DNA of 64,000 nucleotides from JADLGH01 sp964586675 (GTDB lineage Bacteria > Desulfobacterota_D > UBA1144 > Nemesobacterales > UBA2774), in NCBI GenBank assembly GCA_964586675.1, contig CAZPHQ010000008.1, forward strand, positions 33,010 to 97,009, in the 5' to 3' direction. Under the pieces are notes generated by a model. The model ran no database searches. It was not told the origin of the DNA and saw only the letters and a list, made by a program, of their open reading frames with translations. Shown here piece by piece: positions 36,098 through 44,452 of the stretch (position 1 is the stretch's first letter; the number at the start of each line of letters is the position of its first letter). The position numbers and the translations under genes were made by a program.

Positions 36098-37102
36098 ATG
36101 AAAGGCGTAGGCATAGTGGCGCCCTACTGGCCCGACATCACGCCGGGCGAGCTCGTCGAGTTCGCGCGCCTCGCCGAAGCGCTCGGATACCATTCCATAT
36201 GGGTGCCCGAGATGTGGGGCAGGGACGCGTTCTCCCTGCTCGGCCTCCTGGCCTCCAATACTAAAAACATAAAGCTCGGCACGGGAATAATCCCCGTCTT
36301 CAGCCGCACGCCTTCTATCATCGCGCAGACTATCGCGGCGCTCGACGAAATCTCGGGCGGCCGCATGATGCTCGGGCTCGGCACGAGCGGCCCGGCGGTT
36401 ATAGAAAACTGGCACGGCCTTCCGTTCGAAAAATCTCTCCAACGCACGCGTGAATACGTCGAGATAATCAAGATGATCCTCTCGGGCGGCAGGGTCGATT
36501 ACGACGGCGAAATATTTCGCCTCAGGGGTTTCCGCCTTCAGTTCAAGCCGCCCAGGCCGGATATACCCATACTCGTCGCTGCGATAGGGCCGAAAAATAT
36601 CAGGCTCACGGGCGAAGTCGCAGACGGCTGGATACCGTTTCTGATTCCGAGGGAGGGTATACGGGAAGCCGGAAAAGAGCTCTCGCTCGGCGCGGAATTG
36701 AAGGGAAGGGCGGACGTAACCATACCGATATGCCCGTATATCACGACAGCAGTGTCGAAAAACGAAGAGTCCGCGAAAGCCCCGGTAAAGGAGCACATCG
36801 CCTACTACGCGGGAGGAATGGGAACCTTTTACTACAATACCCTCGTCCGTTACGGCTTCGGCGAAGAAGCCCGCGCGATAAAGAGCGCCTGGGAGAATGC
36901 CAATAAGAAAGAAGCCGTTTCGGCCGTGAGCGACATGATGCTGGATTCGCTCTCCGTATCCGGAACGCCCGGGCACGGGAGGGCTATAGTGGAGGCTTAC
37001 ATTAAAGAGGGAATGGATCTTCCCATACTTCTCTTCCCGCCGAAGGCCTCGCGCGAGCTCGTAAGGGAGTCCATCGAATCCCTCGCCCCGCCCTACGCCT
37101 GA
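36098..37102 (+). CDS. Luciferase-like oxidoreductase, probably F420-dependent
   Basis: A 334-residue TIM-barrel of the bacterial luciferase family. Typical features are LAEALGYHSIWVPEMWGRDAF near residue 25, LGTGIIPVFSRTP near 64 and LGLGTSGPAVIENWHG near 99. This pattern is that of the F420-dependent group (Mer, Fgd and related), as opposed to FMN-dependent monooxygenases. The ATG at 36098 has AAGGAGG 4-5 bases upstream; a longer frame adds nine spurious residues. Because cofC lies 20 kb away in the same window, hydride transfer from F420H2 is plausible. The substrate is unknown. Confidence 0.82.
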   Translation: MKGVGIVAPYWPDITPGELVEFARLAEALGYHSIWVPEMWGRDAFSLLGLLASNTKNIKLGTGIIPVFSRTPSIIAQTIAALDEISGGRMMLGLGTSGPAVIENWHGLPFEKSLQRTREYVEIIKMILSGGRVDYDGEIFRLRGFRLQFKPPRPDIPILVAAIGPKNIRLTGEVADGWIPFLIPREGIREAGKELSLGAELKGRADVTIPICPYITTAVSKNEESAKAPVKEHIAYYAGGMGTFYYNTLVRYGFGEEARAIKSAWENANKKEAVSAVSDMMLDSLSVSGTPGHGRAIVEAYIKEGMDLPILLFPPKASRELVRESIESLAPPYA

Positions 37103-37544
37103 CGCCCCTATTCTGTCATTCCCAACGGTTCCGAGCGAGCGAGGAACCACCTCACTTCCGTCATTCTGCCTGTCCGGCGTAGCCTTGGCGAAGACGGAAA
37201 CTTGATTCAGAATCTCGTCTTAATCTGTCATTGCGAGCAACGATTTCAAGCGAGCGAGGAATCGAGTGCCCTGCGTGGATTGCAAGAAAGCATATCTGGT
37301 ACTGCCTCGGAAACACCTCGAATTAAAACAGCGAAGCAATCTCTCTTTTCACCCCCCTTAGAAAAAGGCCTGTCGCGGCGTAGCATTGCGAAGCCGGAGG
37401 GACAATTCCGAGCGAGTGAGGAATTGGTTGTCCCTGCTTACTCTCTTGATGTTCATCTAGTACTGCGAGTGACCGGAATCAAAGTAAAACGGGGGGGATT
37501 TATGTTATTCAACTTCTGCTTCCATTTCGTGGGGCGCCGCAAAC
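37103..37544. repeat. Gene-free region of dispersed hairpin repeats
   Basis: There is no real gene here. Three copies of a hairpin share the loop (G/A)AGCGAG(C/T)GA while their arms differ yet stay complementary: 37127-37148 (GGTTCC/GGAACC), 37241-37264 (CGATTTC/GGAATCG, one mismatch) and 37403-37426 (CAATTCC/GGAATTG). Lead-in TGTCATT or CGTCATT occurs at 37115, near 37159 and 37225. A second motif, GGCGTAGC-(C/A)TTG-CGAAG, appears at 37176-37193 and 37377-37393. These are typical of dispersed intergenic REP-like repeats. An open frame at 37202-37570 is repeat translation, not a gene. Confidence 0.7.
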
Positions 37545-37580
37545 AAAAAAGCCGCTCCTGCCATTTCTGACAGGAGCGGC
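37545..37580 (-). terminator. Intrinsic terminator of the sigma factor gene
   Basis: GCCGCTCCTG and CAGGAGCGGC form a perfect 10-bp stem with a 10-base loop. On the minus strand it is followed by TTTTTTG, giving a textbook Rho-independent terminator 27 bases past the stop of the sigma factor gene. Confidence 0.9.
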
Positions 37581-37606
37581 CCGATTTTTATATTTTCAGT
37601 TCGGTC

Positions 37607-38806
37607 TTAAGCGCTAATAAAATCCTTCAGAATCCCGCCGGTGCTGAGCTGCCGGAGCTTCTTCAGCGCACGCCTCTCTATCTGCCTTATGCGCTCGCGG
37701 GTAAGGCTGTATCTGCTTCCTATCTCGTCGAGGGTGTAGGATTCGTCGTACCCTATCCCGAACCTCATCCTCAGTATGTCCTCTTCCCTGTCGGTGAGGT
37801 TCTTGAGCGCTTCTTCTATCTTCTCGGACATCGACACCGTCGCAAGAAGCGTGTCGGTCGCCGGCCTCGTATCGGGGATGAAATCGATGAAGCTGTTCTT
37901 CCCGTCGCCCGAAGCCGTGTTTACTGCGTCGAGGTAAACGATATTCGTCGAGGTCGCCTTAATAACCTTCGATACCTTCTTCACGCTGAGCCCGGATTCC
38001 TCGGCGACTTCCTCGATAGCCGGGTTCTCTCCGTTCTCGTTCCGGAGCATATTGGCCGTTCTCGTGATCTTGTTGGCCTGCTCGAGCACCCTCACCGGTA
38101 TCCTTATGACCCTCGTCTGGTCGAAGAGCGATCTCGTTATGCTCTGTATGATCCACCACGAGGCGTAGGTAGAGAACCTGTAGCCCTTGGAGGGATCGAA
38201 CTTCTCGACAGCCTTTATAAGGCCTATGTTGCCTTCCTGGATTATGTCCGCAAGCGGGAGCCCCCTGCCCATGTAGTTCTTCGCAATGCTGATCACGAGC
38301 CTGAGGTTCGATTTTATGAACTTGTCCTTGTTTTCTATTTCCTTGTTCCTGTACGCCCTGTAAAGCGCCGAGAGCCTGTTGAGCTTCACGTCGAGCGGCA
38401 TGTAAGTGCCGGCCGCCTTCGCTTCGGCCTTGGCCTTTCTTTCTTCGTAGCTGCATTTGCAGACGCCGGAATTTTCCTTCTTCTTCATTATCTCTTCCGT
38501 CAGCCTGTTCACCTCTTCCGAAAGCTTGCGGGATCTGGCGTTGTACTTTTTTATCTTGGTCGCTATGCGAACCTCTTGCGAGGCGGTGAGGAGGGATTCG
38601 GTTCCGACTTCCTTGAAGTAGGACTGAAGCAGCTGGTAATCCTCGTCGGGGATCACTCTGTTCTTACCGTTCATTTTGCCGCCCGACGTGCCGTTCATCA
38701 GGCCCTGATCGTACGACATCTCGTTGACGAGTAATCTCTGGTCTTTCCCCGAGATGCTTCCGGCTACCGAACTATCCAATGATTCCTTCAAGCTCTGTCG
38801 ACCCAT
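37607..38806 (-). CDS. RNA polymerase sigma-70 family factor (RpoD/RpoS class)
   Basis: A 399-residue sigma factor. Region 1.2 is near 53-85 (DEDYQLLQSYFKEVG), region 2 near 160-235 (LRLVISIAKNYMGRGLPLADIIQEGNIGLIKA, then FSTYASWWI), region 3 follows VRVLEQANKI, and region 4 is near 345-395 (TLDEIGSRYSLTRERIRQIE). A long N-terminal acidic region 1.1 is missing, so it resembles RpoS or an alternative group 2 sigma. Between regions 1.2 and 2 is an odd Lys/Ala-rich insert with a CKC motif (C116, C118). I chose ATG 38806 because GGAGGA lies 7 bases upstream; the frame extends 17 codons further. Confidence 0.92.
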   Translation of the reverse strand: MGRQSLKESLDSSVAGSISGKDQRLLVNEMSYDQGLMNGTSGGKMNGKNRVIPDEDYQLLQSYFKEVGTESLLTASQEVRIATKIKKYNARSRKLSEEVNRLTEEIMKKKENSGVCKCSYEERKAKAEAKAAGTYMPLDVKLNRLSALYRAYRNKEIENKDKFIKSNLRLVISIAKNYMGRGLPLADIIQEGNIGLIKAVEKFDPSKGYRFSTYASWWIIQSITRSLFDQTRVIRIPVRVLEQANKITRTANMLRNENGENPAIEEVAEESGLSVKKVSKVIKATSTNIVYLDAVNTASGDGKNSFIDFIPDTRPATDTLLATVSMSEKIEEALKNLTDREEDILRMRFGIGYDESYTLDEIGSRYSLTRERIRQIERRALKKLRQLSTGGILKDFISA

Positions 38807-38985
38807 CACAGTATCCTCCAGTTTTAGTCTTCCGATTTTTTCACCCGAAAACCCCATTAAACATACGCAGGATGTAAGGGACGCAATGTTTATGCCATAA
38901 ACGACATATTCTTTCTAATAACCTGTAATGATTCATTTAAATCGTCATTTTGTGCTCAACGGCTTTCCCGGGTAGATATTCTTTC

Positions 38986-39004
38986 AATGACAAAAAATGT
39001 CATT
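38986..39004. promoter_or_regulatory. Inverted repeat AATGACA-N5-TGTCATT
   Basis: Perfect 7-bp arms separated by AAAAA, about 180 bases upstream of the sigma factor start on its strand. It could be an operator for a dimeric regulator. TGTCATT also occurs as the lead-in of the intergenic repeats at 37115, so chance or shared origin with those repeats cannot be excluded. Confidence 0.35.
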
Positions 39005-39186
39005 TCAGGGGGGTTGTGTCAGAAATTGAAAACGAAAAATGTCCCGGTCCGGAACAAAAAAACTACTGCGGTTTCGGGAAACGGCCACCCGAAGAACGTT
39101 TCGCGGTTCATGTTTTCGCCTCCCCGCCGACGCTCGTCCGGCGTGTGCAAGAATGTTATGCCGGTTCTCCTCCCTTCAAAATCAGG

Positions 39187-39216
39187 TTGACAACCGGGCA
39201 TATTGAAGGAAATATT
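39187..39216 (+). promoter_or_regulatory. Candidate promoter for the epimerase gene
   Basis: TTGACA at 39187-39192, followed after 18 bases by AATATT. It lies about 75 bases before the epimerase ATG. The -35 is perfect and the -10 is partial. Confidence 0.35.
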
Positions 39217-39289
39217 AGCTATACCGATAAGACATAAATTCAGTTCTTTAATATCTGGTTACAATTCCAGCTAAAAGGACATCGAGAAA

Positions 39290-40219
39290 ATGAAAATAAT
39301 GGTTACTGGCGGGGCCGGCTTTATAGGCTCATGGGTCGCTGACTCCTACATCAGCAACGGACACGAAGTTCTCATATTCGACGACCTCTCCTCGGGAAGA
39401 CCCGAAAACGTTAATTCCAAGGCTGCGTTCGTAAAGGGAGATATACGCGACCGCAGTCTCGTAAAGAGCGTCATGGACGAGTTCAAGCCCGACGTCGTGA
39501 ATCATCACGCGGCGCAGATCGACGTGAGAAAATCCGTCGAAGACCCTGCATACGACGCCGAGGTAAACATCATAGGCTCTATAACGCTCCTCGAAAACGC
39601 CGTCAAGCACGGGGTCAAGAAGTTCGTCTTCGCTTCGACGGGCGGCGCCATATACGGCGAGCCCGAAGACATCCCCGCCGACGAGAGCACTCCCCCCATG
39701 CCGATATCGGCTTACGGAACGTCGAAGTACGCCGTCGAGAAATACCTCGAATACTACAGGCACATCTATTCCCTCGACTTCGTCGCGCTAAGGTACGCCA
39801 ACGTCTACGGCCCGAGGCAGAACCCCCACGGCGAGGCGGGAGTCGTGGCCATTTTCTGCAGCCGCATTCTCTCCGGCAGAACATGCCTCATATACGGCGA
39901 CGGCAGCCAGACAAGGGATTACGTCTACGTGGGCGACGTCGCACGCGCGAACGTCCTCGCGTTAAGTTCTAAATCGGGAAGCTACAACATCGGCACCGGC
40001 GTCGAAACGTCGGTAAACGATCTCGTAAACGAGCTCGGCGTCGCCTCCGGGCAGGTATTCAACACCGAGCACGCCGAAGCCAGGGCCGGCGAGGTTCTGA
40101 GGATAAGCCTAGAGGCCGATCTCGCCGAAGAGGTACTCGGCTGGGAGCCCCGCGTTTTCCTCGACGAGGGAATCAGAAACACCTGGGAGTGGTTCAGGGC
40201 TTCGAATAACCTCGGGTAA
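39290..40219 (+). CDS. NAD-dependent nucleotide-sugar epimerase (GalE-like)
   Basis: A 309-residue extended short-chain dehydrogenase. The Rossmann motif is GGAGFIGS near residue 8, the catalytic YxxxK is YGTSKYAVEKY near 144, and YGDGSQTRDYVYVGD near 204 is the substrate-binding segment of UDP-sugar epimerases. It probably interconverts UDP-glucose/UDP-galactose or the N-acetyl forms for cell-surface glycans. Exact specificity is not visible. AAGGA lies about 11 bases before the ATG. No other glycan gene adjoins it. Confidence 0.85.
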   Translation: MKIMVTGGAGFIGSWVADSYISNGHEVLIFDDLSSGRPENVNSKAAFVKGDIRDRSLVKSVMDEFKPDVVNHHAAQIDVRKSVEDPAYDAEVNIIGSITLLENAVKHGVKKFVFASTGGAIYGEPEDIPADESTPPMPISAYGTSKYAVEKYLEYYRHIYSLDFVALRYANVYGPRQNPHGEAGVVAIFCSRILSGRTCLIYGDGSQTRDYVYVGDVARANVLALSSKSGSYNIGTGVETSVNDLVNELGVASGQVFNTEHAEARAGEVLRISLEADLAEEVLGWEPRVFLDEGIRNTWEWFRASNNLG

Positions 40220-40302
40220 AGCAGGCCCCCCGCCCGGCGATCCCCCGGATTGCGTAACGACGTTCATAGTGTATCCTTAATCCTCTCGGAGGGTCCGGTT
40301 TA

Positions 40303-40515
40303 ATGAAAAACAAGGAAGATTTTCTTTACGACGTCAGGATAGTTAACAGGAATATAAGGGACGGGGCGGTATCCAAAAAAGAGTACGACAAGTATATAGA
40401 AAGCCTCCCCGACGTAGAAGACAAAAGCGAGCCGCTTATAATCGATGACGAGCCAGAAGCCTTGAGCGCCGCCGATGAGGCCGGCGAAGAAGCGGCGGAA
40501 GACGAGGAAGAATAA
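40303..40515 (+). CDS. Small acidic protein of unknown function
   Basis: A 70-residue protein. The first half is mixed charge (KNKEDFLYDVRIVNRNIRDG, then KKEYDKYI) and the second half is strongly acidic, ending in a run of Glu. GGAGGG lies about 10 bases before the ATG. Its stop codon overlaps the start of the next gene (TAATG), so the pair is translationally coupled. I do not recognise a family; similar short proteins are found in Deltaproteobacteria. Confidence 0.65.
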   Translation: MKNKEDFLYDVRIVNRNIRDGAVSKKEYDKYIESLPDVEDKSEPLIIDDEPEALSAADEAGEEAAEDEEE

Positions 40516-40724
40516 TGAAGTGGGATTATAAAGTCGTTACGATAGACAAGCTTTTTCACGGAAGCGAAGACCACGATATAGCGATTTCGAAGGACGCCGC
40601 TGCGGCCCGGAGAACCAAGATCGGGCAGGGCGTCGAGGGCACCCTAAATCAGATGGGCGAGGAATCGTGGGAGCTCGTCACGATAGCGGGCGACTTCGCC
40701 ATATTCAAAAGACAAAAAGCCTGA
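40515..40724 (+). CDS. Small DUF4177-like protein
   Basis: A 69-residue protein beginning MKWDYKVVTIDKL and ending with LNQMGEESWELVTIAGDFAIFKRQ. The 'LN..G..GWELV' pattern is typical of DUF4177-like small proteins, whose function is unknown. A central acidic/basic segment (HGSEDHDIAISKDAAAARR) is inserted. It is coupled to the preceding acidic protein by a 1-base overlap and converges with guaA. Confidence 0.65.
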   Translation: MKWDYKVVTIDKLFHGSEDHDIAISKDAAAARRTKIGQGVEGTLNQMGEESWELVTIAGDFAIFKRQKA

Positions 40725-40734
40725 CCGGGCGCCA

Positions 40735-42267
40735 TCATTCCCATTCTATGGTGCTCGGGGGCTTTGTGGATATGTCGTACACCACCCTGTTAACGCCCCT
40801 CACCTCGTTGATAATCCTGACGGAAATTCTCTCCAGAATGTCGTAGGGTATGCGGGCCCAGCTCGCGGTCATGCCGTCGAGGCTGGTGACAGCCCGGAGC
40901 GCGACAACGCTTTCGTATGTCCTCTCGTCTCCCATTACGCCGACAGTCTTCACAGAGACGAACACGCAGAACGCCTGCCATATGTCGTCGTAGATGCCGC
41001 TGCTCTTGAGCTCGGCAATGAATATCCTGTCCGCCTGGCGAAGTATATGAAGCCTCTCTTCGGTGATCTCGCCCATTATCCTTATGGCGAGCCCCGGTCC
41101 GGGGAAGGGATGCCTGCCGAGTATGTTTCCGGGCACGCCGAGCTCGGCCCCGACAGCCCTCACCTCGTCCTTGAAGAGTTCTCTTAATGGCTCGACGAGC
41201 TTAAGATTCATCTTTTCGGGAAGTCCGCCCACATTATGATGAGACTTTATCGTCGCCGAAGGCCCCTTGACGCTCACGCTCTCAATGACGTCCGGGTAAA
41301 GCGTGCCCTGCGCCAGGAACTCGGCGCCTTCGATCCGCTTCGCCTCTTCCTCGAACACGTTCACGAACTCCTCGCCTATTATCTTCCGCTTTCTCTCGGG
41401 GTCCGTCACGCCGTCGAGCCGCTTCAAAAATCTCTCGCCGGCGTCCACGTGTATGAAGTTAAGCCCCATGTCCCTGAAGGACTCCACGACCTCCTCGGCC
41501 TCCCTGTCCCTGAGGAGCCCCGTGTCGACGAATATGCAGTAGAGCTGGTCCGGTATCGCGTGCTGTATTATCACGGCGGCCACGGCCGAATCGACTCCGC
41601 CCGAAAGCCCGCAGACGACCTTCGACTTCCCGACCTTCTCCCGTATATCCGAAATTGCCGTCTCGACGAACGACCTCGGCGTCCAGGAGCCTTCGCACCC
41701 GGCTATACCGATTACAAAATTCGACAATATCTCTTTCCCGTATTTTGTATGCACTACCTCCGGATGAAACTGCGTCCCCCAGATCCTTCTCTCCGCGCTC
41801 TTCATGGCCGCAGCGGGGGAATTGCCGCTGAGGGCAATGGATTTAAACCCGGGCGGCAGCTCCAGAACACGGTCGCCGTGAGACATCCATACGCCGCTCT
41901 TCTCGGGGACACCGTAAAGGAGGTCGTCGCCGTCCATGATTTCGAGCGTCGCCGGGCCGTATTCCCTATCGTCCGAGCGCTCGACCTTTCCGCCGAGGAG
42001 CTTCGCCGTAAGCTGCATGCCGTAGCATATGCCGAGTACAGGTATTCCGAGGTTGTATATCCCGGGGTCGACAGTAGGCGAGTCCTCGTCCCAGACGCTC
42101 GACGGCCCGCCGGATAGTATTATCGCCCTGGGGGCGAGCTGCCGTATTTCATCGAGCGAAGTTTTAAACGGCTTTATTTCGGAGTAAACCCCGAGCTCCC
42201 TCACGCGCCTCGCAATCAGCTGCGTGTATTGAGAGCCGAAATCGAGTACTAGAATAGTCTCACGCAT
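40735..42267 (-). CDS. guaA: GMP synthase (glutamine-hydrolysing)
   Basis: A 510-residue two-domain enzyme converting XMP to GMP. The N-terminal class I glutamine amidotransferase has the nucleophile Cys in GICYGMQL near residue 82 and the His/Glu pair in HPEVVHT. The ATP pyrophosphatase domain has GLSGGVDSAVAA near 223. The C-terminal dimerisation domain ends KPPSTIEWE, the standard GuaA ending. It follows guaB by 84 bases on the same strand. Confidence 0.97.
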   Translation of the reverse strand: MRETILVLDFGSQYTQLIARRVRELGVYSEIKPFKTSLDEIRQLAPRAIILSGGPSSVWDEDSPTVDPGIYNLGIPVLGICYGMQLTAKLLGGKVERSDDREYGPATLEIMDGDDLLYGVPEKSGVWMSHGDRVLELPPGFKSIALSGNSPAAAMKSAERRIWGTQFHPEVVHTKYGKEILSNFVIGIAGCEGSWTPRSFVETAISDIREKVGKSKVVCGLSGGVDSAVAAVIIQHAIPDQLYCIFVDTGLLRDREAEEVVESFRDMGLNFIHVDAGERFLKRLDGVTDPERKRKIIGEEFVNVFEEEAKRIEGAEFLAQGTLYPDVIESVSVKGPSATIKSHHNVGGLPEKMNLKLVEPLRELFKDEVRAVGAELGVPGNILGRHPFPGPGLAIRIMGEITEERLHILRQADRIFIAELKSSGIYDDIWQAFCVFVSVKTVGVMGDERTYESVVALRAVTSLDGMTASWARIPYDILERISVRIINEVRGVNRVVYDISTKPPSTIEWE

Positions 42268-42351
42268 TTCAGTCCTGAATATGATTTAAAGTGATTCCCG
42301 GTCGGGGTGATTAATTTTAAAGAAGGTAAGCGGCGAGCCTGCCTTGCGGCC

Positions 42352-43830
42352 TCACTCCAGCCTGTAGTTCGGCGCTTCCTTCGTGATAATAACGTCGTGC
42401 ACGTGCCCTTCTCTCAGGCCCGCGTTCGTAACCTTTATGAACCTTCCGTTGCTCCTGAGCTCGGCGATGGTCCTGCATCCCGTGTATCCCATGCCTGCCC
42501 TGAGCCCGCCGATGAGCTGATAGATAGCGCCGCCGAGGGGCCCTCTGTAAGGTATTCTGCCCTCTATGCCTTCCGGCACGAGCTTCGAATCTATCATCTC
42601 GTCGCCCTGGTTCTGGGCGTACCTGTCCCTCGCGCCTTTTCCCTTCATAGCCTCTATGGAGCCCATTCCCCTGTAAACCTTATAGGTCCTTCCCTGAAAG
42701 AGGACAACCTCTCCCGGGGCTTCGTCCGTTCCGGCGAAGAGGTTTCCTATCATAACGGAATGCGCGCCGGCGGCGAGGGCCTTCACAATGTCGCCCGAAA
42801 ATTTTATTCCGCCGTCCGCTATAGCAGGGATCCCGTGGAGGTCCGATATCCTCGTCACATCCTGTATCGCCGAGATCTGCGGCACGCCTATGCCCGCTAT
42901 GACCCTCGTCGTGCATATGGAGCCCGGCCCGACGCCTATCTTGACGCCGTCCACCCCGGCCTTGATCACGGCTTCGGCGCCTTCGCCCGTGCCGACGTTC
43001 CCGGCTATGAGCTCGAGCCTGGGGAAGTTGTCCCTGGTCGATTTTATCGCGTCGAGCACCTTCTTCGAATGGCCGTGCGCCGTGTCCACGACTATAACGT
43101 CGCAGCCGACGTCAACTAACGCCTGTATCCTCGCTTCCCTGTCGGGCCCGACGCCGACAGCCGCCCCGCACCTGAGCCTCCCCATGCTGTCCTTACAGGC
43201 CGTTGGGTATTTTTCTATCTTCTCGATGTCCTTCATCGTGATGAGGCCCCTGAGCTTGAACTCCGAGTTCACCACCGGAAGCTTTTCGATCTTGTACTTG
43301 TGAAGAAGCTCCTTCGCCTCTTCGAGAGTGGTGCCTTCCCCGACGGTTATCAGCCGCTTCTTCGGGGTCATGATCTGGTCGACCTTGAAGTTAAGATTCT
43401 TTTCGAACCGTAGGTCCCTGAAAGTGATTATGCCGAGAAGGGAATCGTCCTTTTTGGTCACAGGGAGCCCGGTGATGTTGTGCTTGAGCATTATTTCGAG
43501 GGCGTCGCTGACCTTATGGTCCGGCCTTACCGTGAGCGGGTTCACGATCATGCCGCTCTCGTACTTCTTCACCCTCATCACCTCGGCCGCCTGGTCCTGT
43601 ATGTCTAGATTACGGTGAATTATGCCGATGCCGCCTTCCTGCGCCATGGAGATAGCCGTTATCGATTCCGTAACCGTATCCATTGCCGCGCTCACCAAGG
43701 GAATGTTGAGCTTTATGTTCCGCGAAAGCATCGTCGAAACTTCGACGTCGTTCGGGAGGGTGTCTGAATAGGCTGGTACCAGAAGAACGTCGTCGAATGT
43801 GAGACATTCCTCGATCTTTTCGATATTCAT
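42352..43830 (-). CDS. guaB: IMP dehydrogenase
   Basis: A 492-residue IMPDH, which oxidises IMP to XMP with NAD, the first committed step of GMP synthesis. The TIM barrel is interrupted by a CBS pair (about residues 95-210), the usual nucleotide-binding regulatory module. The catalytic Cys lies in GPGSICTTRV near 303 and the flap has QGDEMIDSKL. Length and layout are standard. It is the second gene of a probable three-gene unit: small Lys/Ala/Pro-tailed protein, guaB, guaA. Confidence 0.97.
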   Translation of the reverse strand: MNIEKIEECLTFDDVLLVPAYSDTLPNDVEVSTMLSRNIKLNIPLVSAAMDTVTESITAISMAQEGGIGIIHRNLDIQDQAAEVMRVKKYESGMIVNPLTVRPDHKVSDALEIMLKHNITGLPVTKKDDSLLGIITFRDLRFEKNLNFKVDQIMTPKKRLITVGEGTTLEEAKELLHKYKIEKLPVVNSEFKLRGLITMKDIEKIEKYPTACKDSMGRLRCGAAVGVGPDREARIQALVDVGCDVIVVDTAHGHSKKVLDAIKSTRDNFPRLELIAGNVGTGEGAEAVIKAGVDGVKIGVGPGSICTTRVIAGIGVPQISAIQDVTRISDLHGIPAIADGGIKFSGDIVKALAAGAHSVMIGNLFAGTDEAPGEVVLFQGRTYKVYRGMGSIEAMKGKGARDRYAQNQGDEMIDSKLVPEGIEGRIPYRGPLGGAIYQLIGGLRAGMGYTGCRTIAELRSNGRFIKVTNAGLREGHVHDVIITKEAPNYRLE

Positions 43831-43844
43831 GGCGGGCTACCTTT

Positions 43845-44234
43845 TTACTTTCTAGTGGTCGTTTTTTTGGCGGCCGGTTTCGGTGGCGGCGCGGCCGCTT
43901 TTTTCTTCTTGGCCGCAGTCGCGGCTGCCGGGGCCGGCTTCTTGTCTTCGGCGACTGAAATCAGCCTGGCCGGTATCTTGACGATCTCTATTATCTTCTT
44001 TCTCATCTCGGGGAGCGTAACCCCGAGCTCTATTTCGATCTCCTGGTCCTTTTCGCCGAGGTTTATGAACACGGGGAGGACGCCCACATACGTTTTCGAA
44101 TCCACCCTTTCAAAGCCGAGAGCCTTCAGCAGCTTTTTAGGTAAAGTCGGAAATTCGAGTGTGGCTATTTCCGCGGTCTCCTGCGGTAAAAGGCCGTCCT
44201 GACTTACACTGATTTTAAGACGGGTGGATTTCAT
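43845..44234 (-). CDS. Small protein with Lys/Ala/Pro-rich histone-H1-like tail
   Basis: A 129-residue protein. The first 90 residues form a compact beta-rich domain (TRLKISVSQDG, ETAEIATLEFPTLPKKLLKALGF) of unknown family. The last 35 residues are Lys/Ala/Pro repeats (AAKKKKAAAPPPKPAAKK), like histone H1 or other nucleic-acid-binding tails. I chose ATG 44234, preceded by GAGG at good spacing; a TTG 7 codons upstream is less likely. It ends 14 bases before guaB, so it may lead that operon. A DNA- or RNA-binding role is a guess from the tail only. Confidence 0.6.
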   Translation of the reverse strand: MKSTRLKISVSQDGLLPQETAEIATLEFPTLPKKLLKALGFERVDSKTYVGVLPVFINLGEKDQEIEIELGVTLPEMRKKIIEIVKIPARLISVAEDKKPAPAAATAAKKKKAAAPPPKPAAKKTTTRK

Positions 44235-44452
44235 ATGCTCCCTCACCTTGCCCAAAATATAGTATGACGGTTATATTTTGAATATAAAATATTTGTTCAG
44301 TCCTTAAATGGCGCAATCTTTTTCCAGATAATCGGGTCGAGTGGCAAAGCTTAATACCTGCTATTAACTGAATTATTTTACTCGAACACCCGGCATTTAT
44401 CAAGGAATTTTCGGATTGGGGAGCGCATTATCAATTGCGAAAACAGCTCTTT

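Larger units (their letters stand above)
38807..39289. promoter_or_regulatory. Long divergent regulatory region between sigma factor and epimerase genes
   Basis: These 483 bases hold no convincing gene; small frames at 38950-39237 and 38987-39190 lack ribosome binding sites and family resemblance. The segment nearest the sigma gene is AT-rich. A perfect inverted repeat, AATGACA-N5-TGTCATT, lies at 38986-39004, and a TTGACA at 39187-39192 faces the epimerase gene. The length suggests complex control of the sigma factor gene. Confidence 0.5.

Noticed and set aside
37112..37426. GAGCGAG repeats considered as a CRISPR array
   Set aside because: Only three copies, uneven spacing, hairpin arms differ between copies and no cas genes are near.
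37202..37570. Open frame of 122 codons between the luciferase-like gene and the sigma factor gene
   Set aside because: It is translated repeat sequence and runs into the terminator hairpin; no recognisable family.
38950..39237. Open frame of 95 codons upstream of the epimerase gene
   Set aside because: No ribosome binding site, unusual composition rich in Cys, Pro and Arg, no family resemblance.
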